This document shows, piece by piece, positions 46,557 to 57,515 of a stretch of 64,000 nt of DNA. Every line of letters begins with the position of its first letter. Position 1 is the first letter of the stretch. The notes below the pieces were generated by a model that did no database searches, was not told where the DNA came from, and saw nothing but the letters and a program-made list of their open reading frames with translations. The translations under genes were made by a program, and so were the position numbers. The DNA is taken from positions 42,571,338 to 42,635,337 of the forward strand of contig NC_046674.1 of the NCBI RefSeq assembly GCF_003369915.1. The letters are read 5' to 3'. The DNA is from Drosophila miranda. Taxonomy: Eukaryota > Arthropoda > Insecta > Diptera > Drosophilidae.

Positions 46557-47633
46557 ATGGCAATCGTTTGTAGTGCAAAGAAATGTGAATTCGGTGGTGT
46601 TATCATTGGTGATTCATTTCTTAGCTGCTGGCTGTGCGACAATTTTGCCCACATAAAATGTGCTGGTGGTGGAAATTTTGGCCGGCTGAATGATCTGATC
46701 TCGAAACGCATGGGCCTGTCTTGGTCATGTCTGGCTTGTCGGGAGATTGAGGCCGAAATGCGCACATTTATGAGACAGACTCGAACTGGGTTTCTGGATG
46801 TCCGGAAACAATTTGTGGCTCTCAACGAGAAATTTCTTGCCCTTGAATCACAGTTTCTTGGGCTCAAACTCTTGAGCGAATCGCCTAGACGGAAAATTCC
46901 GCATAATGATACCAATCTCTTGCAACCTAATCCGATTTGTACGCCTGCCTCCCACCTTCATCCATCGGAAGCATTTCCGTGTAGGCATGCCACGCCGTTG
47001 TCTGTAAATCCGCCAACGGTGGCTCCGGAGTTCTTTACACCGAGCAATGTGCTTCCTTCGAGCACCCAACTCCCCAACAGCATCAATCCCATCCCTGCAG
47101 TTTCTGTGGCCGTCACTTCTGACGCGGAGAGTGCTCCTAGTGCGGGTGTGCTGGTTGCTGACGACGTCTTGCCAATTCCTGCTCCAATTCCTGCTCCAAT
47201 TCCTGCTCCAATTCCTGCTGCAATTCCTACTCCAATTCCTGCTACAGCCATTGCTGCCAATTCCTCTGCCCTTGTACCGAGATCTCTTTTAGGAGTGGCT
47301 CCACCATCTCGATCTCGCTCGGGACTTCAACTTAAAGCAGTGGTCCCTCGGAAAGCAATATTTGTTTCTCGTCTTATTCCTGAGGCTACAACGGAGGATG
47401 TTAAACAACATCTTGCCGCTAAAATTAACACTTCGCCTGTTGATATAGTTGTGACTAAATTTACATTTAAACATAAGCGCAACATATCATCCTTTAAAAT
47501 TCTTCTCCCTGATTCTTTACTATCCTGTTCTCTAGAACCGTCAATATGGCCTGAGCATACAATTGTGCATGAGTTCCTTCTCAAAGATTCGAACTCGAAT
47601 CCAAGAATTACCGAACATGCTCCAAAAAACTGA
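46557..47633 (+). CDS. CR1 ORF1 protein with PHD-like finger
   Basis: The protein has 358 residues from the ATG at 46557. The frame is open from 46461, but the extra residues look untranslated and the finger starts just after M1. The zinc ligands C5, C10, C24, C27, H32, C35, C58 and C61, with W56, form a C4HC3 PHD pattern. A coiled-coil-like stretch follows at about residues 65-105. A proline/alanine segment is encoded by a 12-bp tandem repeat (47173-47246, unit CCAATTCCTGCT). The C-terminal third, with the segment AIFVSRLIPEATTEDVKQHL, resembles a small RNA-binding-like fold; this is tentative. It probably coats element RNA. It ends in the TGATG overlap with ORF2. Confidence 0.85.
   Translation: MAIVCSAKKCEFGGVIIGDSFLSCWLCDNFAHIKCAGGGNFGRLNDLISKRMGLSWSCLACREIEAEMRTFMRQTRTGFLDVRKQFVALNEKFLALESQFLGLKLLSESPRRKIPHNDTNLLQPNPICTPASHLHPSEAFPCRHATPLSVNPPTVAPEFFTPSNVLPSSTQLPNSINPIPAVSVAVTSDAESAPSAGVLVADDVLPIPAPIPAPIPAPIPAAIPTPIPATAIAANSSALVPRSLLGVAPPSRSRSGLQLKAVVPRKAIFVSRLIPEATTEDVKQHLAAKINTSPVDIVVTKFTFKHKRNISSFKILLPDSLLSCSLEPSIWPEHTIVHEFLLKDSNSNPRITEHAPKN
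47173..47246 (+). repeat. 12-bp tandem repeat in CR1 ORF1
   Basis: About six copies of CCAATTCCTGCT encode Pro-Ile-Pro-Ala units. The frame is preserved, so copy-number change would be tolerated. Confidence 0.85.
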
Positions 47634-50353
47634 TGTACTATTTTTCCATGCACTATCAGAACGTTCGCAGTTTGCTGGGAAAGTTGCGTCAAATTCATAC
47701 AAATAGCGCGTCCTTTGATTTCGATGCCATCGCGTTTACCGAAACCTGGCTTAACTCCTCTGTCAATGATCACGAAATTTTCATTGATAGTTACACTATT
47801 TATAGAATGGACCGCCCATCTTTTGCAGGTGGGGTTCTGATTGCAGTTAAATCTGTTTTCTCATCTGAGTTATTCCCATTCAATAACATTCATGGAATTG
47901 AATTTGTTGCAGTCAAAGTTCGTGTTGGCTCCGCATTTTTCTATTTAACCTGCTCTTACATTCCTCCCAGGTCTGATGCTGAGCTTTACTTACACCACCT
48001 TTCAGCAATTAATAATGTTGTTTCTACATTAGGGTGCAATGATCGAATTATTGTCATGGGGGACTTTAACCTCCCATTTCTTTCTTGGCTGCCTTGTAAT
48101 GACGCTAACCTGTTGTTTCCCGATTGCCATAATGACTTTATCAATGGGCTAACGGATATTTCCCTTGTCCAAATTAATGCCGTTAAAAACATTAGGGACA
48201 GACTTCTTGACCTCGTTTTTGTTAACGATGGTTCTCTTGCTACTGTATCTAGAGCAAGCCCAATATCTCTCCCTGAAGATCCTTACCATCCAACTTTGTT
48301 GATATCACTGGAGTGTACACAATCTGGAGGTGCTGACAGTTCCATGGCTCCTTGTCACATAAAGTGTTTTCGCAAAACAAACTTTATTGATTTAGATCTA
48401 CATCTCTCGCGTGTTGATTGGTCGTTTCTTTATTCATTACCGAACATAGATGCAACTGTTAACTCGTTTTATAGTTCTATTTACTCCGCCCTTAATACGT
48501 TTGTTCCAGATATCACTGTACCTGTATCGTCCAAGCCTCCCTGGTTCTCCAAGTATTTGTCATACTTAAAAAATAATAAATCCCGGCTCTATAAAAAGTA
48601 CCAGAAGTCGGGCTCCACGTTGGCCTTAGCTCTATACTCCTCCGCTCGCTCTCTGTTCCTTGCCGTCAATAGTCAGTGTTATAATCATTACCTTTCACAA
48701 TGTAGTAGTAACTTTCGTAGTGATCCTAAAAAATTCTATTCGTTCGTTAATTCTAAGCGCAAGTCAAACGTTTTTCCTCCGTCCCTTCATTACCAGAACA
48801 AAACAGAAGCTTCTGCTGTTGGTATTGCAAATTTATTCGCTAACTTTTTCCAAACAACGTACTCGTCTCATATTTACAACGCATCCACTCCGTATCCGTA
48901 CCAGCTACCTCAAGCTAACAGCATTTTTCTGCCCTTTTTCGAGGAAAGCGTTGTTCTGGAAGGTTTGTCATCTATGGACATATCGTTTTCTGCGGGTCCA
49001 GATAAAGTACCAAGTTGCATCTTAAAACACTGTGCCCAGTCCCTTTGCAAACCCTTGACCTTTCTCTTCAACCTCTCCTTGGAACAGTCTTGTCTCCCAG
49101 TAATTTGGAATGAGTCCTACATCATTCCGCTTCACAAAAAAGGTTCAAGATCAAACATTGAAAACTATCGTGGTATCGCAAAGCTTTCCGCCATCCCGAA
49201 GCTTCTTGAGTTCCTGGTCACCCGGCAACTGCAACATCTTTGTTGCAGCTTGATATCTCCGTCGCAACACGGTTTTTTCAGACATCGTTCAACATCGACT
49301 AACCTTCTTGAGTTTTCTAACCTAATCCACCGTGGTTTTCAAATTGGTTTGCAGACGGATGTAGTTTTTACGGACTTCAGCAAGGCATTCGATTCTGTGA
49401 ACCATGCTCTGCTTATTCAAAAGCTCTCTTTATTAGGGTTCCCAACAAATCTTCTAGATTGGATTTTGTCCTATCTCTCTAACCGTACTCAACGTGTTTT
49501 GTTTTCTAACGTGTTGTCAAATACTGTTAATGTTACTTCAGGTGTGCCACAGGGAAGTCATCTGGGCCCGCTTCTGTTTATTTTATTTGTGAACGACCTT
49601 CCTCAAGTTATAACATACTCTACTACACTAATGTATGCTGATGATGTCAAAATCTGTCTTTCTTACTCTGATTGGTATTTGCACACACGCCTTCAACTTG
49701 ATCTAAGTGAACTACTATTGTGGTGTTCAACTAATCTTCTTTTTCTGAACCTTTCCAAATGCAAACTTATGACATTTTACCGTCGCGCTCCTCATTTTGT
49801 CTCATATGTTCTAGGAAATCATGTCCTTGAGCGAATTTCGAGTTCAAATGACCTCGGAGTCCTTTTTGATCATAAGATGTGTTTCAACACCCATATAGCT
49901 GCAACTGTAAATAAAGCTAAGGGTGTTTTAGCGTTCATCAAGCGTTGGTCCAAGGAGTTTGACGACCCGTACGTTACGAAACAACTGTACATCTCGTTAG
50001 TACGTCCTATATTGGAGTATTGTTCTTGTGTGTGGAGCCCGCAGTATAAAGAGCAGCAGGTTGTTATTGAATCCGTGCAAAAGCAATTTTTAATTTTTGC
50101 CCTTCGGAACTTTAACTGGGACTCGGGTAGAATCTTGCCACCCTACCGGTCTAGGCTAAATCTTATTGACCTGCCGTCGTTGCACCATCGCAGAATATGC
50201 AATGGCGTAATGTTCGTGCACAAGCTCCTTCTTGGGACTGTTGACTCCCAAACTCTCTTGGGTCAGATTGACTTGGCCGTTCCATCCAGACCTACCCGTA
50301 CTTTTAGGCCTATCCGTCTACCCATATGTAGGTCTAATTATGCTGATCATTAA
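47633..50353 (+). CDS. CR1 ORF2: apurinic-type endonuclease and reverse transcriptase
   Basis: This is an open frame of 906 residues. The N-terminal endonuclease has N10, E37 (ETW) and GDFN at 143-146. The usual terminal SDH block is replaced by EDPYHP. The RT holds KAFDSVNHALL, GVPQGSHLGPLLF and YADD at 668-671. A C-terminal region follows that matches the truncated fragments in the gypsy copies. The start ATG overlaps the ORF1 stop (TGATG), suggesting termination-reinitiation. The stop TAA at 50351 follows a CRSNYADH segment. Relatives have a GAA codon there and continue about 37 residues; here the same frame is open for 38 more codons to 50470. The element may have lost its last residues. 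Confidence 0.9.
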   Translation: MYYFSMHYQNVRSLLGKLRQIHTNSASFDFDAIAFTETWLNSSVNDHEIFIDSYTIYRMDRPSFAGGVLIAVKSVFSSELFPFNNIHGIEFVAVKVRVGSAFFYLTCSYIPPRSDAELYLHHLSAINNVVSTLGCNDRIIVMGDFNLPFLSWLPCNDANLLFPDCHNDFINGLTDISLVQINAVKNIRDRLLDLVFVNDGSLATVSRASPISLPEDPYHPTLLISLECTQSGGADSSMAPCHIKCFRKTNFIDLDLHLSRVDWSFLYSLPNIDATVNSFYSSIYSALNTFVPDITVPVSSKPPWFSKYLSYLKNNKSRLYKKYQKSGSTLALALYSSARSLFLAVNSQCYNHYLSQCSSNFRSDPKKFYSFVNSKRKSNVFPPSLHYQNKTEASAVGIANLFANFFQTTYSSHIYNASTPYPYQLPQANSIFLPFFEESVVLEGLSSMDISFSAGPDKVPSCILKHCAQSLCKPLTFLFNLSLEQSCLPVIWNESYIIPLHKKGSRSNIENYRGIAKLSAIPKLLEFLVTRQLQHLCCSLISPSQHGFFRHRSTSTNLLEFSNLIHRGFQIGLQTDVVFTDFSKAFDSVNHALLIQKLSLLGFPTNLLDWILSYLSNRTQRVLFSNVLSNTVNVTSGVPQGSHLGPLLFILFVNDLPQVITYSTTLMYADDVKICLSYSDWYLHTRLQLDLSELLLWCSTNLLFLNLSKCKLMTFYRRAPHFVSYVLGNHVLERISSSNDLGVLFDHKMCFNTHIAATVNKAKGVLAFIKRWSKEFDDPYVTKQLYISLVRPILEYCSCVWSPQYKEQQVVIESVQKQFLIFALRNFNWDSGRILPPYRSRLNLIDLPSLHHRRICNGVMFVHKLLLGTVDSQTLLGQIDLAVPSRPTRTFRPIRLPICRSNYADH

Positions 50354-50550
50354 CCTTTTAGGGTTTTATGCCATAATTATAACTCCCTCTGTCAAACCCT
50401 ATCCCCTGAACTGTCTCTTAAACTAATTGCATGCAATATTTATAATCATTTAAATTTAGCTAACTTTTAACTTATCCTTTTCCGCCTTTAGTAACGAAGT
50501 ACCATTATTAACAGATAATTTGTTAATTTAATAAATAAATAAAATAAAAA
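50354..50550 (+). other. CR1 ORF2 former C-terminus, 3' UTR and tail
   Basis: Codons 50354-50467 still resemble the C-terminus of the truncated relatives (PFRVLC, then NYNSL). After the TAA at 50468-50470 comes a short 3' UTR and an AATAAA-like repeated tail at 50528-50550. Confidence 0.75.
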
Positions 50551-53225
50551 AATGTGTCGACGTATGGACCTATGACGTATGGAGGCCAGAAGCAGACTAT
50601 GGAGTTGTTCCTGTGTCCCTCGCTAAAACAATCGCTGTACATAGCGGTCGATTTCTGGCGGAAGTTTGGTCTGGCTCCGAATATAGTAGGCCTAGAACGA
50701 CACAAGGAATTAGCCGAAATTGATGCTGAGGTGCTGACTAGGAGTAAACCAACGGAACCGCACGAGTTGACGCACACGCAGCAGACACGTCTGGACCAGG
50801 TGAAGAACAACTTCAGGGCATTCGACACACATGGTTTGGGAAGAACGACGCTCGAAAGGCACGAAATTCAATTAATCGAGGGAGCCGTACCCGTAAAGGA
50901 GCGATTTTACCCGGTATCTCCCGCGGTGCAAGAGCTGTTGTTTGCCGAGGTGGACGAATTGTTGCGTCTCGGAGTCATCGAAACAAGCGAGAGCCCGTGG
51001 AGCAACCGCGTGACGCTGGTACGGAAGCCGGGAAAAAACCGATTGTGTCTGGATGCGCGGAAACTAAACAAATTAACCGTGAAGGATGCTTACCCGCTGC
51101 AAAGCATCGAGTCAATCCTGAGCCGCGTAGAGGAAACTGTGTACATAAGCAGCATCGATTTAAAGCACGCATTTTGGCAGATAGAGCTGGTGCCTGAAAG
51201 TCGGACGTACACAGCATTCACGGTGCCGGGCAGACCACTCTATCAATTTAAATCGATGCCCTTCGGGTTGTGCAATGCAGCCCAACGGCTGTGTCGGTGG
51301 ATGTATCGAGTAATTCCACAACGACTCCGAAGCCATGTCTTTGTATACTTGGACGATCTACTAGTTATTTCCCGGACGTTTGAGGAGCATATACACCTGT
51401 TAGAGGAAGTGGCCAAGTGTCTCAAGGAGGCAAACCTGACAATTGAAAGAAAAAAATCGAAATTCGGCTATAAATATTTAAAGTATTTAGGGTACATCGT
51501 AGGCGACGGCGCACTTAGGAAAGATCCGGAGAAAGTGCAGGCGATCACCCAAATACCAATGCCAAGGAACGTGAAACAAATCCGGAGATTTTTGGGGACA
51601 GCTGGCTGGTATCGGCGGTTTATCCGAAATTTCTCGGCACTATCGGCTCCTCTGACGGACTGTCTGAAAGGAAAAGGGCAATTTTAGCTGACGGAGGAGG
51701 CAGGAAAATCGTTCGATGAGCTCAAAAAAGCACTTACCAGCGCCCCCGTGCTACATCACCCGGACTTTAAGAAGCACTTCTTTATCCAGTGTGATGCGAG
51801 CCACGTGGGGATTGGAGCAGTTCTCTTCCTAAGAGTTCCTCTTCCTTCTAAGCTAAGAGGGGCACAGCTCAACTATAGCGTACCAGAGAAGGAGTGTCTG
51901 GCGGCGGTAAGAGCCATAGAGAAGTTCCGTGCATACGTAGAACTGATGCCATTCACGGTGATAACAGATCACGCGAGTTTGCAGTGGCTCATGCGATTCA
52001 AGGCACTGGATGGGAGGCTAGCCAGGTGGTCGTTGGCTCTCCAGGCTTATGACTTCGAAATTGAGCACCGCAAAAGAAAGGAAAATATCGTCGCCGATAC
52101 GCTGTCACGTCCCTTTGACGTTGACACTATCGACTTCCTGGAGTTCGACACCACAGCCTTCGAGGATGAAGATTACCGAAGAAAAATCGAGTCGGTCCAG
52201 AGCGATAAGGATGAGTTCCCAGACCTGAAGGTGGAGGAAGGACTGCTGTTTAAGCGCACACAGTTTGGCCGGCCGGAATTAGAGGAGTTTTCGTGGAAGC
52301 TATGGATCCCAGAAGCCCTGACGAGCACACTGATCCAACATGCTCACGACAGCGATGTGGCAATGCATGGAGGGATCGCGAGGACACTGGGACGGTGGCC
52401 CCGGATGACCGTACAGGTGAAGTCATATGTGGCTGATTGTGACACCTGCAAAGAAACAAAACATTCAACACAGGATCACCGTTAACTCATGGGGGCCGAA
52501 ACCATAACCGAGAGGCCGATTCAAAAACTGTACCTGGATTTCCAGGGTCCATATCCGGCTCGAAGTGGACTCGAAGTGGCAATGTAGTCATACTGATAGT
52601 CCTCGATCACATGTCCAGATATGTCTGATTGAAGGCTTCCGATTCTTGCACGCCGAGGTCTTCGCGCAGTTTGGCGTGCCTCAAATAGTACACACGGATA
52701 ATGGAAAACAATTTGTGTCAGCTGAATTCTCTCAATTCCTGGATAGAAGAAGCATAACGCACCTGAAGTCGGGGAACTATGCACCGCAGGCGAACGCGGC
52801 CGAACGAGTGAACCAGACAGTACTGGCAGCAATAAGGACGTACGTGAGGATCACACGCGCTGGGACGAGAAGCTGACGGAGATCCATTGTGTGGCTAGGA
52901 GTGCTATACACACGGGCATCGGGACGTCGCCATACTTTGTGTTGTTTGGGCAGCACATGTTTACTAGCGGCCGAGATTATAAATTGGCACGCAGACTGGG
53001 CGCCCTAAATGATGCACAAGTGTCACCCTTGGCGAGGAGTGATAAGATGGAAATAGTCCGAGATGAGGTCCGAGGAAACTCTCATGAAGCCTACAATTGA
53101 GCGAAGAACAGGTATAATCGAAAAGCTCGAGAAATTAGGTACTCACCGGGTCAGGAGACATATAAGCGGAATTTCGTGTTGAGCAAGGCGAGGAGTAGGC
53201 GATGGCCTACGTTTGGGGCCCCTTA
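50551..53225 (+). pseudogene. Copy C1 pol, 3' part (RT, RNase H, integrase)
   Basis: RT is open at 50554-51687 with YLDD intact. The TAG is at 51685-51687. RNase H and the integrase finger run from 51748 to 52485, where a CAA-to-TAA change absent from sister copies stops the reading. The 11-bp duplication at about 52558-52579 has one mismatch between its halves. A 4-bp loss near 52846 and a TGA near 53098 (AATTGAGCG) break the integrase core. Confidence 0.87.
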
Positions 53226-53469
53226 ATTGAAAAAGCCCGCCTTGCTTTGCACTCCCGTTTCGGCGGAGTAATCCTGGAAACGGTAGTGTGGTGTTATGGG
53301 CGGTTTTGGAGAGAGCCGATAGGTATCAGGGCTGGAGAAGAAAAAGACAGCGGAATCTATTATGGATCCTGCGAGGCAGTGGCAGAGTTGCGTGAGAAAA
53401 AACGAAACGGGACGAGGAAGATAAAAAGAGGAGTTTCCGGTGGAAAATAAAGGAGGCCGCACGTGCCCT

Positions 53470-55210
53470 GAAAGAAAAAAAGAAGAAAAAATTGGTAATC
53501 GTGGAGACGAAGATCCCACCAAGACATCAGCGGCAGGCATCAACATCAGCGGAAGCGGCGGACATCGGCAGCAGCAGCCCGGTACTGGCCAGGCCGGAAA
53601 CCTGGTGCGAGAACCATCAGCGGAGCACCGGCACCAAGGAATCCAACGGAGCACCGACTGGAGACACGTTTGTGTCCCCACACACCGTATTTGTATTCGT
53701 CGGCAGAATCTAGGTTATTAATTAATATTGTTAAAAAAATAGATAAATAAGAAAATATAACATGAATATAATATGAAAGTAAAACGTAGTCATGAGTGAG
53801 TAGAAAACGGTAGTTGGGTGGGACGAGAGCGAGAAGAAGGGCGGGACCCTGAATATGAAAAGGGAGCGCGCGAATTCAAAAAATGGCGCTCATGGAAGGG
53901 TGGGACCACGCTCATGGATAATAATATCAAATATCCCCGCTGAAGAGAGTGCCAACGAGGACAATTTTTGTATGTTTTTTTTTGTTTTTGTTAATCCGTC
54001 CCCTGGTCTATCGGGTCGGAAACACACCTGACTTCCCCGTGAGCTAGCTGGGAACGATAGGCCAGGGTGGTAAAGAGGCGGGTCATAACAAATGGTGCCC
54101 AACTGGAATAAAAAGGATCGATTTTAAACGCGAGTCTTAAAGGCCGGTGTAAAATGGAACCCTGGTAGAACGAAACTCAGCCGGTCCGCGAGCCGGGAAT
54201 AAATCCTAGCCGTCGTAGCCGCTGAGAGGAGTAGAAGTGAGGAAAATGGACATGGTAGTTATGTATCGGAGGTAGAAGGGAATGAAGTGTGTGTCCCGAG
54301 TTGTGGTCCAGGTATTACCAGGTGATAGTAGCCTCGTTGTACGACTCGTGGAGTTCGCTGTCCGGATCTGAAAAGAGGAAGAGGTGCCGGAGAATCTGTC
54401 GAGTCGGTCCGGGCTATGTCCAGAGGCATTAACGTCGTTGTCCGATTCTGGGGATCCACGGTGATCTAAGGAAGGAAACAGCAAAGGGAGTTGGCACTCA
54501 GAAAAAGTAGACGAAGGTAAATAGCAAGGGGAAAAGAAGGGGGTTCGCTCACCGGCAAAACAATAAATGCAGTTGTCTCTCATCCCACAAAAAAAATTAA
54601 ATGTGAATTTTTGTCTGAAGCATTTTGGGTATTATAGGTTTTTTTTGTTGGTGATTTAGCAGACTATTGGAAAGCCGAATTAAGAAAACCCGAAGGGAAA
54701 TCATCTTTTTTTTTGAGGACTGACGATCCTCGCTAGCATTGTTAGAAAGCAATCTTAGAAGTTTGCATTAGGCATGTCATCGGAAAAAGAGTTTTTGTTT
54801 GGGAGAGGAAGTATTTAGTTATTTAGTGTTGTATTTAATTAGGCTATTAATTGTTGATGTAGGTGTTTATTTATTTATTTAATTAAATCAATTTATATAT
54901 TTAGATTTATCAATTTATTCATTTAAATTAACCGATTTATGTATTTAAATTTATTTATTTGGTTATCTAAACATTGAATTAATTATTCGCGTATTTATTT
55001 ATCGCACTGTTTATTTATTTATTTTCTCGTTATGATTGAAGGTATTTAGGATTAATTAGCCAGGTACCAGGTGTTTAGTGGAGGAGGGTAGTAAGATAAT
55101 AAACAATCCAATTTATTTTTCACCAAGATAGTTAGGTAAATTTAGCGATTCGCATTGGCGAGTAAATAAAGAATAGACGAAGGAAAGGAGTACGTTAGGA
55201 AAATTGGTTG
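53470..55210 (+). repeat. Family 1 LTR, primer site and leader of copy C2
   Basis: The purine run is 53470-53491, the LTR about 53493-54090 and the primer site TGGTGCCCAACTGG 54093-54106. The leader to 55210 is AT-rich at 54830-55025, with no gene. Confidence 0.65.
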
Positions 55211-57515
55211 ATGAGTGACCCGGAGGTTTTTATAGGGTCGAGAAAGACAAGGCGTAGCCCGGAGGCACAGCGCAGGTACCAGCCGTACAACATGCGTACA
55301 ACGACTCGGTCCCAGGACCAGGGACCAGGAGGACCCAGAGGCCGGAGCAGTAGGAGGTCAACAGCGAACCCGTAAGGACCTGGTGTTACCGCCCGAGTTA
55401 AGCTCAGCCGTGAGCGCAGCGTTAGCCCAAGCACAGGAGACCTACCGAGCGTCGCTCGGGCAGCAAATGGAAGCGCTGCGATTGTCAATGCAATGCAATG
55501 CAATGCGGACATGCTAGAGTTCATGCGAGAGATCAACGCTGTGGTGGGTTCATTAAAAGCGGAGCGAACGGCGAGTGATGCGAATGGAAGGAGCCGGGGA
55601 TCAAATGCAACCAGTCTGGGAGGAGGTCAACAGCACCCGCGAACCAGCAAGCACATCCAACGCACTTGTTCGTGGACAACCGAACATTGGAGGCCGATCA
55701 GAGGACCCAAGCCGATCAGAGACCTGTGGAGGAGTGGCTGTTCAACGGGATGGGCGCAGGAGTAAACCCTAACAGGAATCGATCGAGTTTCGGAGAGGCT
55801 AGGCAGGAGCAAGGGCAGATACGAAGATGGGGACTTAGCTTCGATGGCGATCCAAAGGGGATGCCCGTGGCGGAGTTCATATTCCGGGTGGAGCATCTAC
55901 AGACGTCGTATCAGGTACCGTGGGCGGAGGTGTTGAAAGCCTATCACACATTGGTCAGTAGCCACGCTAGGGATTGGTACTGGATGCATGTTCGGACGGT
56001 AGGAATGCCGGACTGGCCGAATCTGAGATATGGTCTCCAGCAGCAGTTTCAAGTTCGTCGGACAGAGTTCGAGCGAGAGCAAGAGCTCAGGGAACGCCGA
56101 CAACGCCACGGGGAGTCGGCAGACCAGTACATCCAGGAGATGTTGGTGTTGAGGTCGAGATTGCTGAATCCGTTCTCGGATTATGATCTAAAACAGATCA
56201 TAAAGATCAATATTAGGGATTCAATTTTTGATCTTGGACGTTGATATGCAATGACTGCATCTTTCAAGAGGCGATGCAGTTACTGCACCGTCAAGTGGCC
56301 CGTGTGAAACCAGCAGAAGGCTGTTACGCGCGGATCCCAGGCAAAACGCAGCCCTCCTCCCGCCCAACCGACCGAGGGGCGCTGCCGCATGACGCACGGT
56401 GCGTAGCCAAACCGAACGCGAACATGCGAGAAAGATAGCTATTAGACTAACATTCGAGGAAAATTAGCACTAAACTTACTAAGAGACTAAGCATGCAATC
56501 AAAATACAAATACCACTACAATTACTAATTACTAAAAAGGTGTGTAAGGATTAGTAATTTAATAAGAGGAAGAGAATTAGTGGTGGATATAATATGGTAG
56601 AGGGAATTATAATCCGAGCATAAGACCCTAAACGGTTCATGCAAGGAATAATTCGATCTACAAAGTGGAAGGAACAACGGTATAAAATTTCTAGTCAGTC
56701 TAATAGGAATCGTGAAGTTTATGCGGCTCAATAGATCAGGGCTGTCTATGTCACCCCTGATCAAGTTGTGCATAAATATCACACCAAGCATTTTTCTACG
56801 GTTAACTAAGGATGGGTGGTTTACTAATAGTAGTCTACTAGAGTAAGATGGGAGTCTTACACCCGCATCCCAGTTAAAGCCCCGCAGAGCAAAGAGTAAA
56901 AAGTTTTTCTGTACTGATTCTATACGGTCCTGGTGTACTTTGTACTGAGGGCACCATACACAGGAGCCGTATTCTAAGATCGGACGAACAAGCGAGGTAT
57001 AGAGAGTCTTTGTTATATAGGGGTCGTCAAATTCCTTTGACCACCTCTTTATAAACCCAAGCACGCCCATGGCCTTATTTACCATGGTAGAAATGTGTTC
57101 GGAAAACTTTAACTTGGGGTCTAACATAACACCTAGATTATCCACCAGGGTAATTCTCTCAAGAGAACCACCAAATAGGGTATAGGGAGCCAACAAAGGG
57201 CGCAGGGAAGAGCACAAAGTACAAGAATTGGATGCGAACACTCACGACCCGGAGGAACAGACCGAGGCTTTGGATGCTGTCCATAGGACGAGGGAATCCG
57301 GAATCGATCGCACCCAGCTGAAGTGCTGGAATTGCGCTCAGCCGGGTCACACCTATTTTGAGTGTGAGTCGGCCGTGCGTAACCTGTTCTGCTACAAGTG
57401 CGGGCTGGCCGGGGTCATCCTCCCTAAATGCCCTAAATGTCGGCCGGGAAACGCGAAAAGGAGCACGACGCAATTGGAGGAGTCGAGTTCCACGTCGCCG
57501 CGAAGCAGCCAATAG
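55211..57515 (+). pseudogene. Copy C2 gag, split by CR1 fragment
   Basis: The ATG is at 55211. The capsid core is open at 55666-56244, the tail at 56241-56438 and the nucleocapsid at 57228-57515, with all first-knuckle ligands. The pentamer array at about 55486-55505 has three units. The three parts lie in different frames. The slip heptamer is at 57446-57452. Confidence 0.8.
56432..57195 (-). mobile_element. 5'-truncated CR1-group fragment nested in C2 gag
   Basis: The ORF2-like frame is open within 56525-57241 (minus strand). It matches the C1 fragment except for scattered substitutions. Confidence 0.87.

Larger units (their letters stand above)
45976..50550 (+). mobile_element. Near-full-length CR1-group non-LTR retrotransposon inserted in C1 pol
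   Basis: This 4.6-kb element has a 5' UTR, ORF1 with a PHD-like finger, ORF2 with endonuclease and RT, no RNase H, and a short AT-rich 3' tail ending in AATAAATAAATAAAATAAAA. The interrupted sequence in copy C2 (57961-57975) reads ACTGGGACATGTG. Here the left side ends ACTGG and the right side begins ATGTG, so about 3 bp (GAC) were lost and no target duplication is visible. PHD-type ORF1 plus EN-RT without RNase H points to the CR1 group of the jockey superfamily. Confidence 0.9.

Noticed and set aside
51685..51687. TAG between RT and RNase H as a programmed readthrough site
   Set aside because: It is shared, but so are clearly inactivating lesions, and the element already shifts frame at gag-pol. 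Founder nonsense is simpler. It would need live relatives with the same TAG to revive.
56525..57241. 238-residue open frames in each unit as possible host or element genes
   Set aside because: They match the C-terminus of the CR1 ORF2 and start in antisense gag. They are 5'-truncated fragments.
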